A stretch of DNA of 64,000 nt, taken from positions 13,392,001-13,456,000 of the forward strand of contig NC_133296.1 of the NCBI RefSeq assembly GCF_005239225.2, read 5' to 3'. Made by a program: the position numbers and the translations under genes. Under the pieces are notes generated by a model. It saw only the letters and a list, made by a program, of their open reading frames with translations. It searched no databases and was not told the DNA's origin. Every line of letters starts with the position of its first letter. The stretch's first letter is position 1. Source of the DNA: Populus alba. Lineage: Eukaryota; Streptophyta; Magnoliopsida; Malpighiales; Salicaceae. Shown piece by piece: positions 46,767 through 59,063 of this stretch.

Positions 46767-48864
46767 GTATTTAAGGGATATGATTACAAGTGGTTCGGAA
46801 AACTTTGGAAAAGAATCTTATTCATTTCTCAGAGAATACGACACACTTGTCCTACGGAGAGGACAGAAAGGCACTTCCTTTTCTATCTGAGGTAGGCACC
46901 GACTAGTTTTAAAATAAAATTGTTTTGATTAAAAAAATAATTTTTTTTTTTTTTTTTTGTGGCCATAAGCTTGCCGACAAACAGCACCCGAATAGACTTG
47001 TAGAAATTTCTCCGCACATGGGTGTTGTTTTAATTTTCTTTTTCTTTTTTTTTTTTTTGTTAAAAATAGAACTCCAAAGAATATGTAAAATTGTTATGAA
47101 GTTCACAAATTTTATTTGTTAATCCATGTCTCGATTTGTTTTTCCAAATAACATGTTTTTAAAAAATCAAAGGTATAATAATAAATACATATCTAAGATT
47201 TAAAAAAATATTAATAATTGTTAATTAATTTCTTCTTATAACCCAAAACAATCACAAGACTTTTACTAAAAAGAAGATAAATAACGATAAGAAATAATAA
47301 TAAATAGTAGATAAAAAACTATATAAATCTAAATAAAGATGTAGATTTATAAATAAATAAAAAATATTAACCTCATTAACTTTTCAAACATGTAATTCAG
47401 ATCATTAGAATAGAAGCACTCAACCTAACAAAACCACAAAATAAAACCCTAACTAATCAAATTTTAAAGGATAAAATTAAAAAAAAAAATTAAACTACAA
47501 ATAAAGATCCAAAATTAAAAAATTAAAAATTAAAAAAATAAAAATAGTCGTTGAAATAAAAAAATTAAATTATATGACAGCTAAGATTTTTTTATTGAAT
47601 GATGAAATAGAACCCATAAAATATTGAATGATATAATTAAAAAAAACAAAACAAAACACAATAAACCATACGAAAGGATATAAAACAAAAAAAAAATAAA
47701 AGAATAATGATCAACATGGAAATAAAAAATAAATTAGAGGACAACTAAAATTTTTTAAATCAATGGTAAAATTAAAAAGAAAAATTAATTTAACAAAAGA
47801 ACAATTTAAAAAATAATGATCAAAATTGAAAAAAAAAATAAATTAGAGGAAAAGTAAAAACATTTTATTGAATCGTTAAATTGAAAAGAAAAATTGATTT
47901 AACAAAATGATAAAAAAAAAAAAAGCAATTAAAAATGAATAGCAAATTGAAAAAAATAACATATCACAAATTAGGATTGAATGATACAATTGAAAAAAAA
48001 ATTTACAAAAAATCCAAGAACAAAAATTAAAAAAAGAACCGGATTCAAAATCTCAATAAATTAGGAGGCAACACTGAAATTTTGCATGGCTAGCATAATT
48101 TTGAGCAAAGACGAGAGAAAAAAGGGGGGGAATAAAATGTCATTAGCATTGTATTGCCACACCAAAGCCGCCACGTGCCGCCATAATAGGAAGATGACGG
48201 TGCTACACTTCCAACAACTTGATGAAAGAGAGTTTTTGGCTACCAGTAGACCCCACACATGCTGCTCAAACACGTTGCACGCACTAGCCACTTTTAAAAA
48301 ATTATATTAGGTTTGTGGCTCTTATAATATCAATTTTGTTCCTGAATTATAATATTTTAAGAGAATATTTTATTTTTTTTAATTTGATAATTATCATTAA
48401 TAGAAACCTTTTAAAAATATAATTTTGGATAATTTGATCTGCAATTTTTAAAATTTGTTGATAAACAATTGAATTTACTTTCAAAAACAATTATGTCTAG
48501 AAGCATTTTTAAAAATTTTCCTTAAACATTAAATATTAAGATATTGAAAAATATAGAAAATAATTTAGAAAGATCCCAAGTTTTGTTGAGGGATTCGAAA
48601 CAAAGTCAAATAAATTTATATGCTTAAACTTAGTATGATTGTCAAAGTATTTAACCGTAACATCGAAACAAGCTTTTAGAATAAAGATAATAATTTAATT
48701 GGATAACATCTCAAGCTATCTGGAAGATATAGTGATTTTTTTTTAAATAATTATTTTATTAAATAAATAATAAATAAATATAAATATTATTAAACATGAT
48801 AAAAACATGATGTAAAAACAATCTAAAAAAGTTGTGTATATATAGGGGTTCTATTATAGTTATT
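46767..48864 (+). repeat. Segmental duplicate B (partner 44402-46067)
   Basis: Repeats segment A in the same orientation about 2.4-2.8 kb downstream. It carries about 380 bases (46821-47200) that A lacks, including ACGACACACTTGTCCTACGG and two long T/A runs. Either B gained this piece or A lost it. Scattered substitutions and indels separate the copies. No domain was recognised in the 46713-46895 open frame. Confidence 0.85.
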
Positions 48865-48885
48865 GTAACCCATCTAATTCTGAGT

Positions 48886-51130
48886 TAACTAGTAAATTTT
48901 TTTTTTTCTCTTGAGTTATCAAACTTTCATGATATGAATCTCATGTTTAATAAGTTAACGTAATTTGAAAGGGTTAACTCAGTTAATTCAGATTTTTTTT
49001 CTTTTTTTTCATTTGTTTTTTTTTCATGTAGGTTTTTTTTCCTTTGTTTTTTTCTTTTAAATTAATCTTTTTTTTTGTTTAATAGTTTTTTTCTTTGGCT
49101 TTTTTCTTTCTTTTTTTTTAATTAAATTTTTTTACAATTTAATTTGTTAATATTAATTTTTTTTGTATTTAGTTATCAAACTTTCAAGACACGGATCCCA
49201 AGTTTGACAGGTTAACCTGGTTTGATGGGTTAACTCAATTAATTCAATTTTTTTTTCTTTTTTTTCATTAGTTTTTTTCTTCCTGTAGACTTTTTTTCCT
49301 TTGTTTTTTTAATTAATCTTTTTTTTTGTTTAATTTAGTTCATTAATATTAATTGTTTTCTATTTAGTTATTACTCTCTCATGACATGAATCTCAAGTTT
49401 GACGGGTTAACCTAATTTATTCAGATTTTTTCTTTTTCTTCATTAGTTTTTTTCTTCCAATTTTATATTTTAATATTGTAATTAACTATAACTAAAAAAC
49501 ATTAACCTTTTACTGTGGACCGCACAGTGAAGTCCATAGTGAAAAGGCTGATGTCTTTAGTTTTTTTTTTTTTTTTTTAATTAATTTTTTGTTTAATTTA
49601 GTTTGTTAATGTTAAGATTTTTTCTATTTAGTTATTAAATTTTCATAAAACAGATTCCAGGTTTGATAGGTTAACTCAGTTAATTCAGATTTTTTTTCTT
49701 TTTTTTTTCATGACTTTTTTATACCTAAAGGTTTTTTTTTTTTTTAATTAATCTTTTTTTTTAATTTATTTCATTAATATTAATTTTTTTTTATTTAGTT
49801 ATCACACTCTCATGACAAGAATCCCAGGTTTAACAGGTTAACTTGATTTGACGGGTTAACCCAGTTGATTCAGATTTTTTTTTTCTTTATTATTTTTTTC
49901 CTTCCAATTTCATCTTTTAATGTTGTAACTATAACTAAAATATTGCACTGTGCAAATTTATAGTGAAAGGTAGATGCCTTTTAGTTATAAGTTTTTTTTT
50001 ATTTCTTTTTAATTTTTTTTGTTTAATTTAGTTTTTTAATATTAAATTTTATTCTATTTAGTTATCACACTTTCATAACACAGATCCCAAGTTTGACGGA
50101 TTAACCAGGTTTAGCGGGTTAACCCGGTTGATTCAGATTTTTTTTCTTTTTCTTAATTAGTTTTTTTTTCTTTTAATATCAATTTGATTGGAAATTAAAC
50201 TTCATGATTTGTTTTGTTTTTTTTTTTTCATTAGATTATCATAATCTTATGAGAGGATTTTATTGTACCATTCCTCGCAAAGTACTAACCATTGGAATAA
50301 TGCTTTGCTTTTTTTTTTTTTCTTTTCAATTAATCTTTTTTTATTTAGTTTTATTCTTTAATGTTAATTTTTTTTATTTAGTTATTATATTTTCATGACA
50401 CGATCTTACAGCCAGACTCACATCCAAGGTTTGTAGGTCTGGTGTTGCAGCTAAACCCAAGGCTTTTGGACTTGGCATTACAACCAAATCCACTTAAACT
50501 TGGGTAATGCAAGTTTAATATTATTATTAATATTATAAATATTATTATTTTTATTATAATGAATAGTGCTAATATAATAATTAATGAATTTGACAAAAAT
50601 ATTATTAGTTATAGTTTTTTTTTTTTTTGCTTTTTTTTTTTTAATTAATTTTTTTTGTTTAATTTATTTTATTAATATTAATTTTTTTTTCTATTTAGTT
50701 ATCACACTCTCATGACATAGATCCCAGGTTTGACGGATTAACCTGGTTTGGCGGGTTAAACCAGTTTATTCAGATTTTTGTTCTTTTTCTTAAGTAGTTT
50801 TTTTTTTCAATTTTTTCTTTTAATATTGATTTGATTAAGAATTAAACTTTATGATTTGTTTTGTTTACAGTTCTTTAGATTATTGTGATCTCATGAGGGG
50901 ATTTTATTGTATCCCTTCTTACAAAGCACTATTCATGTGAATAATGCTTTGCTTTATTGTTTTTTTCTTTTCAAATTAATCTTTTTTTTTAATTTCATTC
51001 TGTAATATTAAATTTTTTTTCTTCTTGATTATTACACTTTTATGACACGACCTTGCAGCCAAACTCATATCCAGGGCTCCAGGTCTGATTGCATCAAAGA
51101 GTCATGCAAGTTTAATATTATTAATAAATA
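48886..51130 (+). repeat. T-rich repeat array with GTTAACC-type motif
   Basis: About nine imperfect units spaced 165-330 bp, each with a form of AGTTATCACACT(C/T)TCATGACA, GATCCCAGGTTTGACGG, GTTAACC(T/C)GGTTTGA and GTTGATTCAGATTTTTTTT followed by poly-T. Starts lie near 48914, 49169, 49368, 49629, 49797, 50060, 50381, 50696 and 51025. The same unit is at 27118-27480. It is noncoding and of no recognised class. Confidence 0.8.
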
Positions 51131-52559
51131 TTACATGTCAATTTCTTGTATGCGGGACTATCCCGATCTCATGATTAAGCCATAAATTTAGTATGCTAGC
51201 TTGAGTTAGGTATTTTTTTTTTATCATTTTTTAAAATTATATTTTTTTTTCAATTTTTCATTTAACATTTGCTTTGCTATTGATTAAGCTTCAAATTTTC
51301 TTTTATTTTTTTTTCTCTTTATGAGATTATCATGTCAATTTTTATTTTATTATTAAATGAGATCGTTGAGATCTTTTAAAAATATTTAGAGGGTATCTTT
51401 TCATTTCATGATACTATGAAGTGTTTATTTTTTCTTGATTAGTCATTAATCTTTTTTTTTTTTTTTAGTTTTTTAATTGTTGTTGGTTTTTTTCATCATA
51501 TTATTAATTAACTAGAATTATTGAACTCATTCGATTCATTCCAAATTTTTGAAACTCTTTTAAAATGTTATCATCCTTTTATTATATTACATGTTAGAAA
51601 AAATTTAACGTGGTTGGCGACACAGCACAAACCACCACCTATCTTATGTAGTTAATGGTTATTTTTGAAATTTCATCCAGCCTCAAAGATAGATTAATGA
51701 TTATTTTTCACATTTTTTTATTTTTAAAAAAGTAGTATCATAAGTAATCACTATTGTAAACGATAATGATTCTCCAATAACGTTAAAAAGATAACAATTA
51801 ATTATTAAAAAAGTTTTGCAATACTAAATAATTAATAATTAATCAAATTCAGATATATAGATTATAGTTTTCAAAAGTCTTATATCGATGTTAAAAAGGG
51901 AGTGATATAACACCAATCCTTTTCTTTTAAAAAATAAAAAGGATCCGTGATTGATAATTTATATTGTTTTTGACTTATTGTGTCTCTCTTCTAAGTTGAT
52001 CAGAATTCTTAAACGTAACAAAAAAAAAATGTAATTTCTTATCCTTTTGATGTGGTACAAACATATATATGGAATAATTCATCTCCTGATCTTATATTTT
52101 TTATATAAATTTATTTTTAGATTTCAACTCATCAAAATTAATATTTGAGATTATATAATAAAAAATACAAAGAATAAATATCAAGTAAAGAATAATAAAT
52201 TTTTTTCACCAATATTATCGACTCATTAACTAAAATGGAATATTCTTCCGATCTTCATATTGCTCGAACACTTTTCATTGTCAATCATTAACTTCTTCCT
52301 GTTGTTGCCTCTTCTTATTGAATTTTCATGTGATAGAAAGTATAATTTCATACTTTGTTTTTTTTATTCATTAAAATCAAATATATTCATTAAAAAATAT
52401 TTAAAAATAAAAACACATATTATATTAAATACTATTAAATTATTAAATTAAAAAATGTCTAAATACTTTATAGTTTTTGTTCCACCTTGAACGAGGACAT
52501 GCAGTTTATTCCTAGGTCTCTGATTTTTTTTTAATATTTTTTTATTTTATCATTTAAAA
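51131..52559. other. AT-rich intergenic DNA
   Basis: No gene seen. The open frame at 52260-52451 has no recognisable domain. Confidence 0.4.
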
Positions 52560-53215
52560 TTATATTATTGGCTCTGGATTTTGTAATTTTTTTATTTAAG
52601 GTTATACCGGGTTGTGGGTCAGTCAAGTTAACCCGGGTTGACTCAAGTTTTTTTATATTTGTTTTTATTTTACTTCATTCTTTTCTTTCAGTCCTTTTTT
52701 AAGAAAAAATAATTTTTTTATTCTGATCTTATATCCCCGATCATGGGTAATCGAATTAACTTGGGTTGACTCAAGTTTTTTTTTTTTCAACGTTTCTTTT
52801 TTTAAAAATAATTTTTTTCAGTTTTATTCTTTGATATTAAATTATTAGGCCTTAAGCATTGTAATTGTTGTTGCTTTTCTTTCTATTGAGTTGACCCGAG
52901 TTGTGGATTAGTCAAGTTAGTTTAAATTTACTTGAATTTTTTAATTGATTTAACTTCAGAATTTTATAGATTTTCTTTTAAAAAAAATATTTTTTAGCCG
53001 ATCTCATATCACAAGTAACAGGTTGTCGAGTGAGCCTAAATTGCCTCAAGTTTTTTTCTTCAAATTTTTTTTTAATTTTATTATTTAACATTAGATTATT
53101 ATGTTTTGAATTTTATTATTTTTTTCTATTTCCTTTATTATCCTAGTTTGTTATTCTCTAGATCGTAAATTAATCAAATTAACTCAATTTAACCTCGGAT
53201 TATATTGTTTTAATA
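52560..53215 (+). repeat. Related GTTAACCCGGGTTGACTCAAG repeats
   Basis: About five decayed units near 52610, 52740, 52890, 53010 and 53150, each with a form of GGTTGTGGGTCAGTCAAGTTAAC, GGGTTGACTCAAG and a T-run. The spacing is 120-150 bp. Similar in style to the array at 48886-51130 but a different unit. Confidence 0.65.
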
Positions 53216-53518
53216 AGTTTTTTAATATTAAATTTTTTTTTTAATTATTTGACACCCGGTATACATGTACTACCTATCTAATAAAGCCTAAACCTATACT
53301 TACATGAAACTAAACCTGAAGCAGGCCCAATGGACCAACCAGCTTGGGTTTTAGCATTTGGGAAAGTTTTTAGAGAAGTGGGAGCTTGTCTAATTAGCAT
53401 CATGCCTGGAATTAAAGAATGTAAGAAATATTTTCATTTTGTGACTGCTATAGAGGGAAAGGACGGCTCGCTGAAGAAGAAGAAACAACGCTAAAGAACG
53501 TAAAAAGGTACATTTAGT

Positions 53519-56500
53519 ATGATATTACCAGTCGTAAAGCTAGGAACCCTTGCTCTCAAAACATTTTGCAAGCCCATTGCTAATCGTCTCAAGAAGGAAG
53601 CAGGGTTGCACCCTAAGTTCCGTCACTTCATCATCAACATGGCCCAGGTTTTCTTTTTTTCTTTTCTTTACATTTTTAAGTTATTTGCTTTATGGGTTTT
53701 GTCTGAAAATTTGTTCTTGTTAATGGCATACCTTTTCTTTTCTAATTTATAGTGTTTTTTGGCATTAATTGTGTTGGCTGGTTGCTTGATCACTGATACT
53801 GTGTTTCTAAATAATGGGTTGGTCTTGAACTTGGTAAATGTAACTTCATCAAATTAATTGATTGGAGGGTTTTGTCTAAAAATGTGTTCTTGTTAATGGG
53901 GTACCTTTTGTTTTCTGGTTTATTTCTTGGTTTTGTTATTAATACAGCGTTGATGGTCTTGAACTTGGTGTATAGATTCATTAGTGGTACTACAACCCTG
54001 TTGCGTAAGCAAGGTTATGTTGTTAAGTGTTGCTCTGTTAAGATTTGATTCACTCTAATCAATGGCAGATCATTTGTAATTGTGGCCTTTATTACATTCA
54101 GTAGGTAATCACTATAATACATACATGCTATGGCCATTTTATTTGTGTACTCTGCCTGCCTGCCTCCTATAGCATGGAAAGTTTTTATCCATTCAAGGTT
54201 GATTCTTTTCTCTTACTTTACGGGCTGGGAATTCACATGAAATATGTTTACCTTGCGTGTCTCATGATTAGGTGGAAATGTTTTTGTTGTTAAGCTGAAG
54301 AAATGTCTATCTTTGCAATGAAATGCGATGTTAAGCTGAAAATCATTATCTATTTTTGCACTGCACTTCATTTTGTCTTTTGTCCCTGGAAACTTGTTTT
54401 GTTGTAATTCATGATTTCTCTTCTCTTGTTTGAAAAAAAGAATGTAAGAAATATGTTCATTTTGTGACTGAATCAGGCAAATCATAGATTCACAACAAAA
54501 ATGCAAAGACGCATTTATGGCCATTCAGTTGATGCTGTAATACGACCGTTGGATGAGGAGAAGGCTGTCCAAGCTGCTGCAGATCTTATTGGGGAATTCT
54601 TTGTGTTTTCGGTACTGGCATTTCCTGCCTTTATTGTTTGTCTAATTTGGATCTGAAAAATCAAGCATATCCATGGTAGGAAAAGTTTATTGTATGTGTG
54701 TGTTGTGTTTGTATATGCTTCCTATACATGAATGAGTCTGAGCTGCATGCTTTTGTACTGAGACTATGGAGATACTAGTTGGTTGGTTCTAATACCTCTT
54801 GTCACAACCTGCGATGTGTCTATCCTGTAAGGACTAGTCACAAGTTACAATCATTGAAATGGGCCTGGTATGATGTTGTACATACTATGGTGATAAAATA
54901 GCCTTTCTGGTTATTGGGTTATCAGAAGCTGCCAGTTGTTTTTTTATTTTAATGTTATTGTTGCTTTTAAAAAAACACATGCACATTTTGATTTACTTGA
55001 CCATGTGGGTATCCAATTTCCACTATCGTAGGGCTACTGCAATTTGATATCTATGCCATAGTGTGTGAATGCACCAGGAGGCTTGTTATACTCATTTTGG
55101 GCTCATTTCAGTGAAGAATTTTTGTTTCCTAACCTTTCTGTGAATGGATCAAAGAAATGAAACCAATATAGTTTCAAATAAAATTAATCATTGACACCTG
55201 TTTACTACATGCAGTGGCGAAGCTAGAAATATTTTTTCATTGACAAGAAAAACGGAAATTCTGGGGGAATTGATGCATTTTTTATATGGAACTATGTGAA
55301 AAGATAAAAAAGAAATATAAGGACTAATGGGAGAAGTTAGAAAAATTAAGGTGGGGCAATTGATGCATTTTTTAATTTCCTTAGTGTAAAAAGATAATTT
55401 ACAAGGACTTGGGGGGGGGGGTCACAAAATTAAGGGAGGCAATTGACCCCTTCTCCAAAATTTAGCTTCGTCCCTGACTACTTGTAAAGGCAAGTTGGAA
55501 GCAGACCTGTGGGTTTGCACCAAATTTGCTATCGTCGTACCTATAACATTATCAGCCCAAGAAACATTGTAGCTGACCTGTCCAGAAGTCAAATTTGACC
55601 TTCATCTATGTTATTTGCATGGTGATTTTTGAATGCTCGTGTTAACTGTACAAACTTTCTTTTCTATAAGCTGGCTAAACATATATAAACATTATCAGGT
55701 TGCTGGAGCTGCTGTTATTTTCGAGGTGCAAAGAAGTTCCAGATCTGAAGCGCGAAAGGAGGAGAAGCAAAGACAGGAAATTGAGGTATGCTATTCCTTG
55801 ATTTAGCTTATTGCTAGTGTATTTTGAAATTACACTTCTATTCACATTCTTAGGCATCTTTTAAGATGCTTCCTCTTATTATACTTTGCTCATTGTGTTT
55901 TCTATTCTTTTTTACTTCTTGCCATTTTGGAGGATAGATGGTTGAGAAGAGATGGGTTATAGTGGATACAGGGTGTACCATCTCTTGTATAGATAAAGGG
56001 ATTGCTGGTACCATGAAGACTAGGATGTAGAAAGCAATGGATGCCTTTGTAAACATAGAAATATTGGTGGAGGTATTCGAATCAAAAGTATTGGGCCTAG
56101 CTGATTTTGCAATTATATTTTTTTATCTGCAGTTTTTCTTTGTGACTGATGTGGAGTATCTTGTTGGCTCATTGCACAGAACTGCAGATCTTTTATGTTT
56201 TGAAGTGTTTAAAATACATCTTAATTTTTCTTATCATGCAGTCTTGGTTTCTTTTTCTTTTCTTTTTTCTTTTTTGTATAAGAAGGAAACTAAAGCAAAG
56301 AATTACAGTGAACACAAGCGGGGGAATGAGAGCCCTGAAACATGGGTGGACTTCTAATAATTGTGCCAATTTATTGTTGCCATTAACTTTAGGAATATAC
56401 AGACATTAAATCCCCCGTCTATTTGACTTTAGAACTAAGTTTCTCCTACTATCTGTCACAGGCGATGATGCAAAGAGATGAAGAATTAGCAAAAGAAATT

Positions 56501-56620
56501 CAGGTTCTCAAACAGAAGCTTGATGAGGTGGAACAACTTGCTAGAGGACGAGGTCTTGGTGGGTTTTCCCATTTCAAGCATGGCCATGCTACTGAAGATG
56601 GAAATGGAAAACCAACTTGA
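53519..56620 (+). CDS. OPA3-like mitochondrial protein
   Basis: Intact four-exon gene: 53519-53647, 54477-54611, 55699-55785 and 56462-56620. All introns are GT-AG and every exon is a whole number of codons, giving 169 residues. The start MILPVVKLGTLALKTFCKPIAN and the HPKFRHFI block are hallmarks of the OPA3 family. Residues about 75-100 (IGEFFVFSVAGAAVIFEVQR) form the hydrophobic segment, and residues 118-155 are a charged coiled coil (RDEELAKEIQVLKQKLDEVE). In animals OPA3 is a mitochondrial membrane protein linked to optic atrophy; the plant role is not well defined. Intron 2 holds a 265-bp hAT-type element. The 3' UTR probably extends to about 57200. The gene converges with the Apollo-like pseudogene. 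Confidence 0.95.
55212..55476. mobile_element. Small hAT-type element in OPA3-like intron 2
   Basis: Ends CAGTGGCGAAGCTAGAAAT and, on the complement, CAGGGACGAAGCTAAATT, an imperfect inverted repeat of about 18 bp. Flanks ACTACATG (55204-55211) and ACTACTTG (55477-55484) form an 8-bp target duplication with one mismatch. It contains an internal repeat (GGG-AATTGATGCATTTTTTA twice) and a G-run at 55413-55422. No coding content. Confidence 0.82.
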
Positions 56621-57658
56621 TCACTCAAAAACTAAGTAGAGCAAGAAGTTTACTGGAAGAACTGACCTAACTTACTTTGCACCCTTGCTCCTCGCTAGGG
56701 AAAGTAATTTTCTCCTTCCATATACTTCATATTATCTACGTTGGCTGAACTTCAATTCCTTGATCTATTGCGTTTGTATATTATATACCTACCTTCTTTG
56801 CGAATAGGCTATACTCTGTTCCTCAAATTCTCTGTTTGCATTTACAGAACCCCGACAATGGTGGAGAACTGAATACTTTGTACAAAGGCTTCAATTAACT
56901 CTTGCGGCCAGACATCAAGTGCTTATGAAGTTTCCAATTCTCAAATCGACAGAATCATATACTAGTGGATCTAGGCCCCATTTGTGGGTGAAAATCAATT
57001 AGATATGCTTTGTGTTTATGCTGGACCGTCTGCATATTCAGTTTCTGTTGTAATTTTCCAGATATATACATACCTACGGGTCTGGTCTTCAATGGAAACT
57101 CTATCTTGATCATATGCTTTAACAAAGTATGGAACAAATTTCTGTGAACTTCTTGTGCTGCAATATAAACAAGTAATTGATATGCCGGGCCTTGAGTAAG
57201 GTGAGACTAACCATGTATTTTGATCATTTTGGGAATAATCTTCAAGGAAAAGCATGAAATAATAATCTCCAAGGAAAAACAATGATATTTTTTTATGTTA
57301 AACTTTATTATTAACTATTCATTGCAACTTTTATAAGTAGTTTGGAACTGCTTTCCGAAGGATGTTTTATTAAATTTAAAATTTTTTTTTTTTCTATAAA
57401 ATTAGTATTTTTAAGATTTTGGATTTTTTTAATATATTAATGTTAAAAATAATATTTTTAAAATAAAAAATATATATTATCTTAATATATTTTTAATTTG
57501 AAAAAACATCGAAAAATAATTATTTACATTGTTAAACTTGTTGATATCAACATTTAAGATTCGATGAATTCACTTTAACTCTCTTCGAACAATATTTTTT
57601 TTTTCATTTAGGCTTTTTTTTATGTAGTTGTTTATTGGAAATTGGTTATCTTAATTTG

Positions 57659-57692
<34 letters not shown>

Positions 57693-59063
57693 GGACTCTT
57701 CTAATCTTAGCAAAATGTCCCCTTATTGGATTGATTTTGATTTTTCAGTTTTACAGAAATTTATTTGATTTTGTTGTTTGTGCAAAATTGAAAGTTTGGG
57801 AAACAAAATTAAAGAAGAAGAAAAAAGGCAACAACATTATAATTTTTTTTAAAGAAGAAGAAAAAAGGCAACCGTATTATAATTTTTTTTTATAAAAAAA
57901 ATTATTCCATTGCCTTTTTACTAAATTTTACCTTGGGTTTTGCAAAAGTTCCTATTTGATCCCTTTTAACTTAGGGATCAAATATTTTAGTTCAAGAATT
58001 TATTTATTTTTTCTTTATCTTAGTTTCTAGTTTGAGAAATAAAAAAGAAAATGATGTCGGTGGAAGCACAAATAAAACAATGACAACCATAAAAAAAAAA
58101 AAGAAAAAAAAGACAAGTTGAATTCGGGTTCAAAAACTAAGATACCATCAACTTAACATGACAAAAAAGGTAGCAGAAGTTTTGAGTTTTCCTAGGAAAA
58201 TTACGTAGAATTCCACGAATTTCTCACAGGTTTCTGCAACATGACACAAAATCACCTCCAATTCCAGCTCAGGAGGCCATTTTTCTTAGCATCATTTCAA
58301 GGGGGGACCGTGTGTTGAGTTTTGGCCCACTGTCGACCATAAGAAGTTGTGACTTTGCAGTCAAACCAAAGTCACCTTAACAAGGGACCCAAACAAGGCT
58401 AAAACCCATTTCTTGATCTTTAATACATGACACTACTAATGAACATTGTCAGCTTATAATGTAAAGTTCAACATGCAGAATGAGATAAGGCATAGCACTT
58501 AAAAAGCTAGGTGAATGCCTGCACTAAAAGTCTCACAGTTAGTGTGTCTTAATGATGTTAATTGAGAGTTTAAATATCTATAAGGAGTGCACAAGCAAAC
58601 AAAATCCCATAAGTTTTGCATTAACAAAATACCTGAAGAATTTGGATCAATGTATCCCAGTTGTTCGGTTTCTTAAGTACATCAACCACATGTTCCATCA
58701 AGATAATTGGAAAAATCCATTAGCAAAAAAAATTTGCAATGAACACAGATAATGTAGTATGTGCTGCTTGAAAAACTAGATTGTGATTTTCATTCTAAAT
58801 AAGATTTAGATATTGACTCCTCGTATTTGATAATTCATGATGAAGTTCATCAACTACTGCACGGTAAAACTCGAGATACTGAAAATAAGGCATATTATCA
58901 TTTCCAGCAACTCTCGGTACCACGTTATAACCATACCAGAATTCTACAGATATATGCTCGATTGCAAGTATTTCTATAAGTATTTTTTTGGCTCACCCAA
59001 TCATGATTGCAAGTATTTCTACAAGTAGTTTTTTGGCTCACCCAATTACAGAAGTTAACACTT
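56621..59063. other. Intergenic between convergent genes
   Basis: OPA3-like 3' UTR, then a small-element relic (57362-57535), a poly-T run (about 57661-57689), a 40-bp tandem pair (57809-57848 and 57849-57889, AAAGAAGAAGAAAAAAGGCA unit) and unrecognised single-copy-looking DNA at 58130-58950. Confidence 0.5.
58960..59049. repeat. 45-bp tandem duplicate
   Basis: GATTGCAAGTATTTCTA...GGCTCACCCAAT at 58960-59004 is repeated at 59005-59049 with about three changes. It lies just past the Apollo-like stop codon. Confidence 0.9.

Noticed and set aside
46909..47122. Two opposite open frames of 65 codons
   Set aside because: Their bulk is poly-T/poly-A runs giving poly-Phe or poly-Lys.
55850..56357. 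Open frames inside OPA3-like intron 3
   Set aside because: They have no recognisable domains, and the exons around them splice cleanly.
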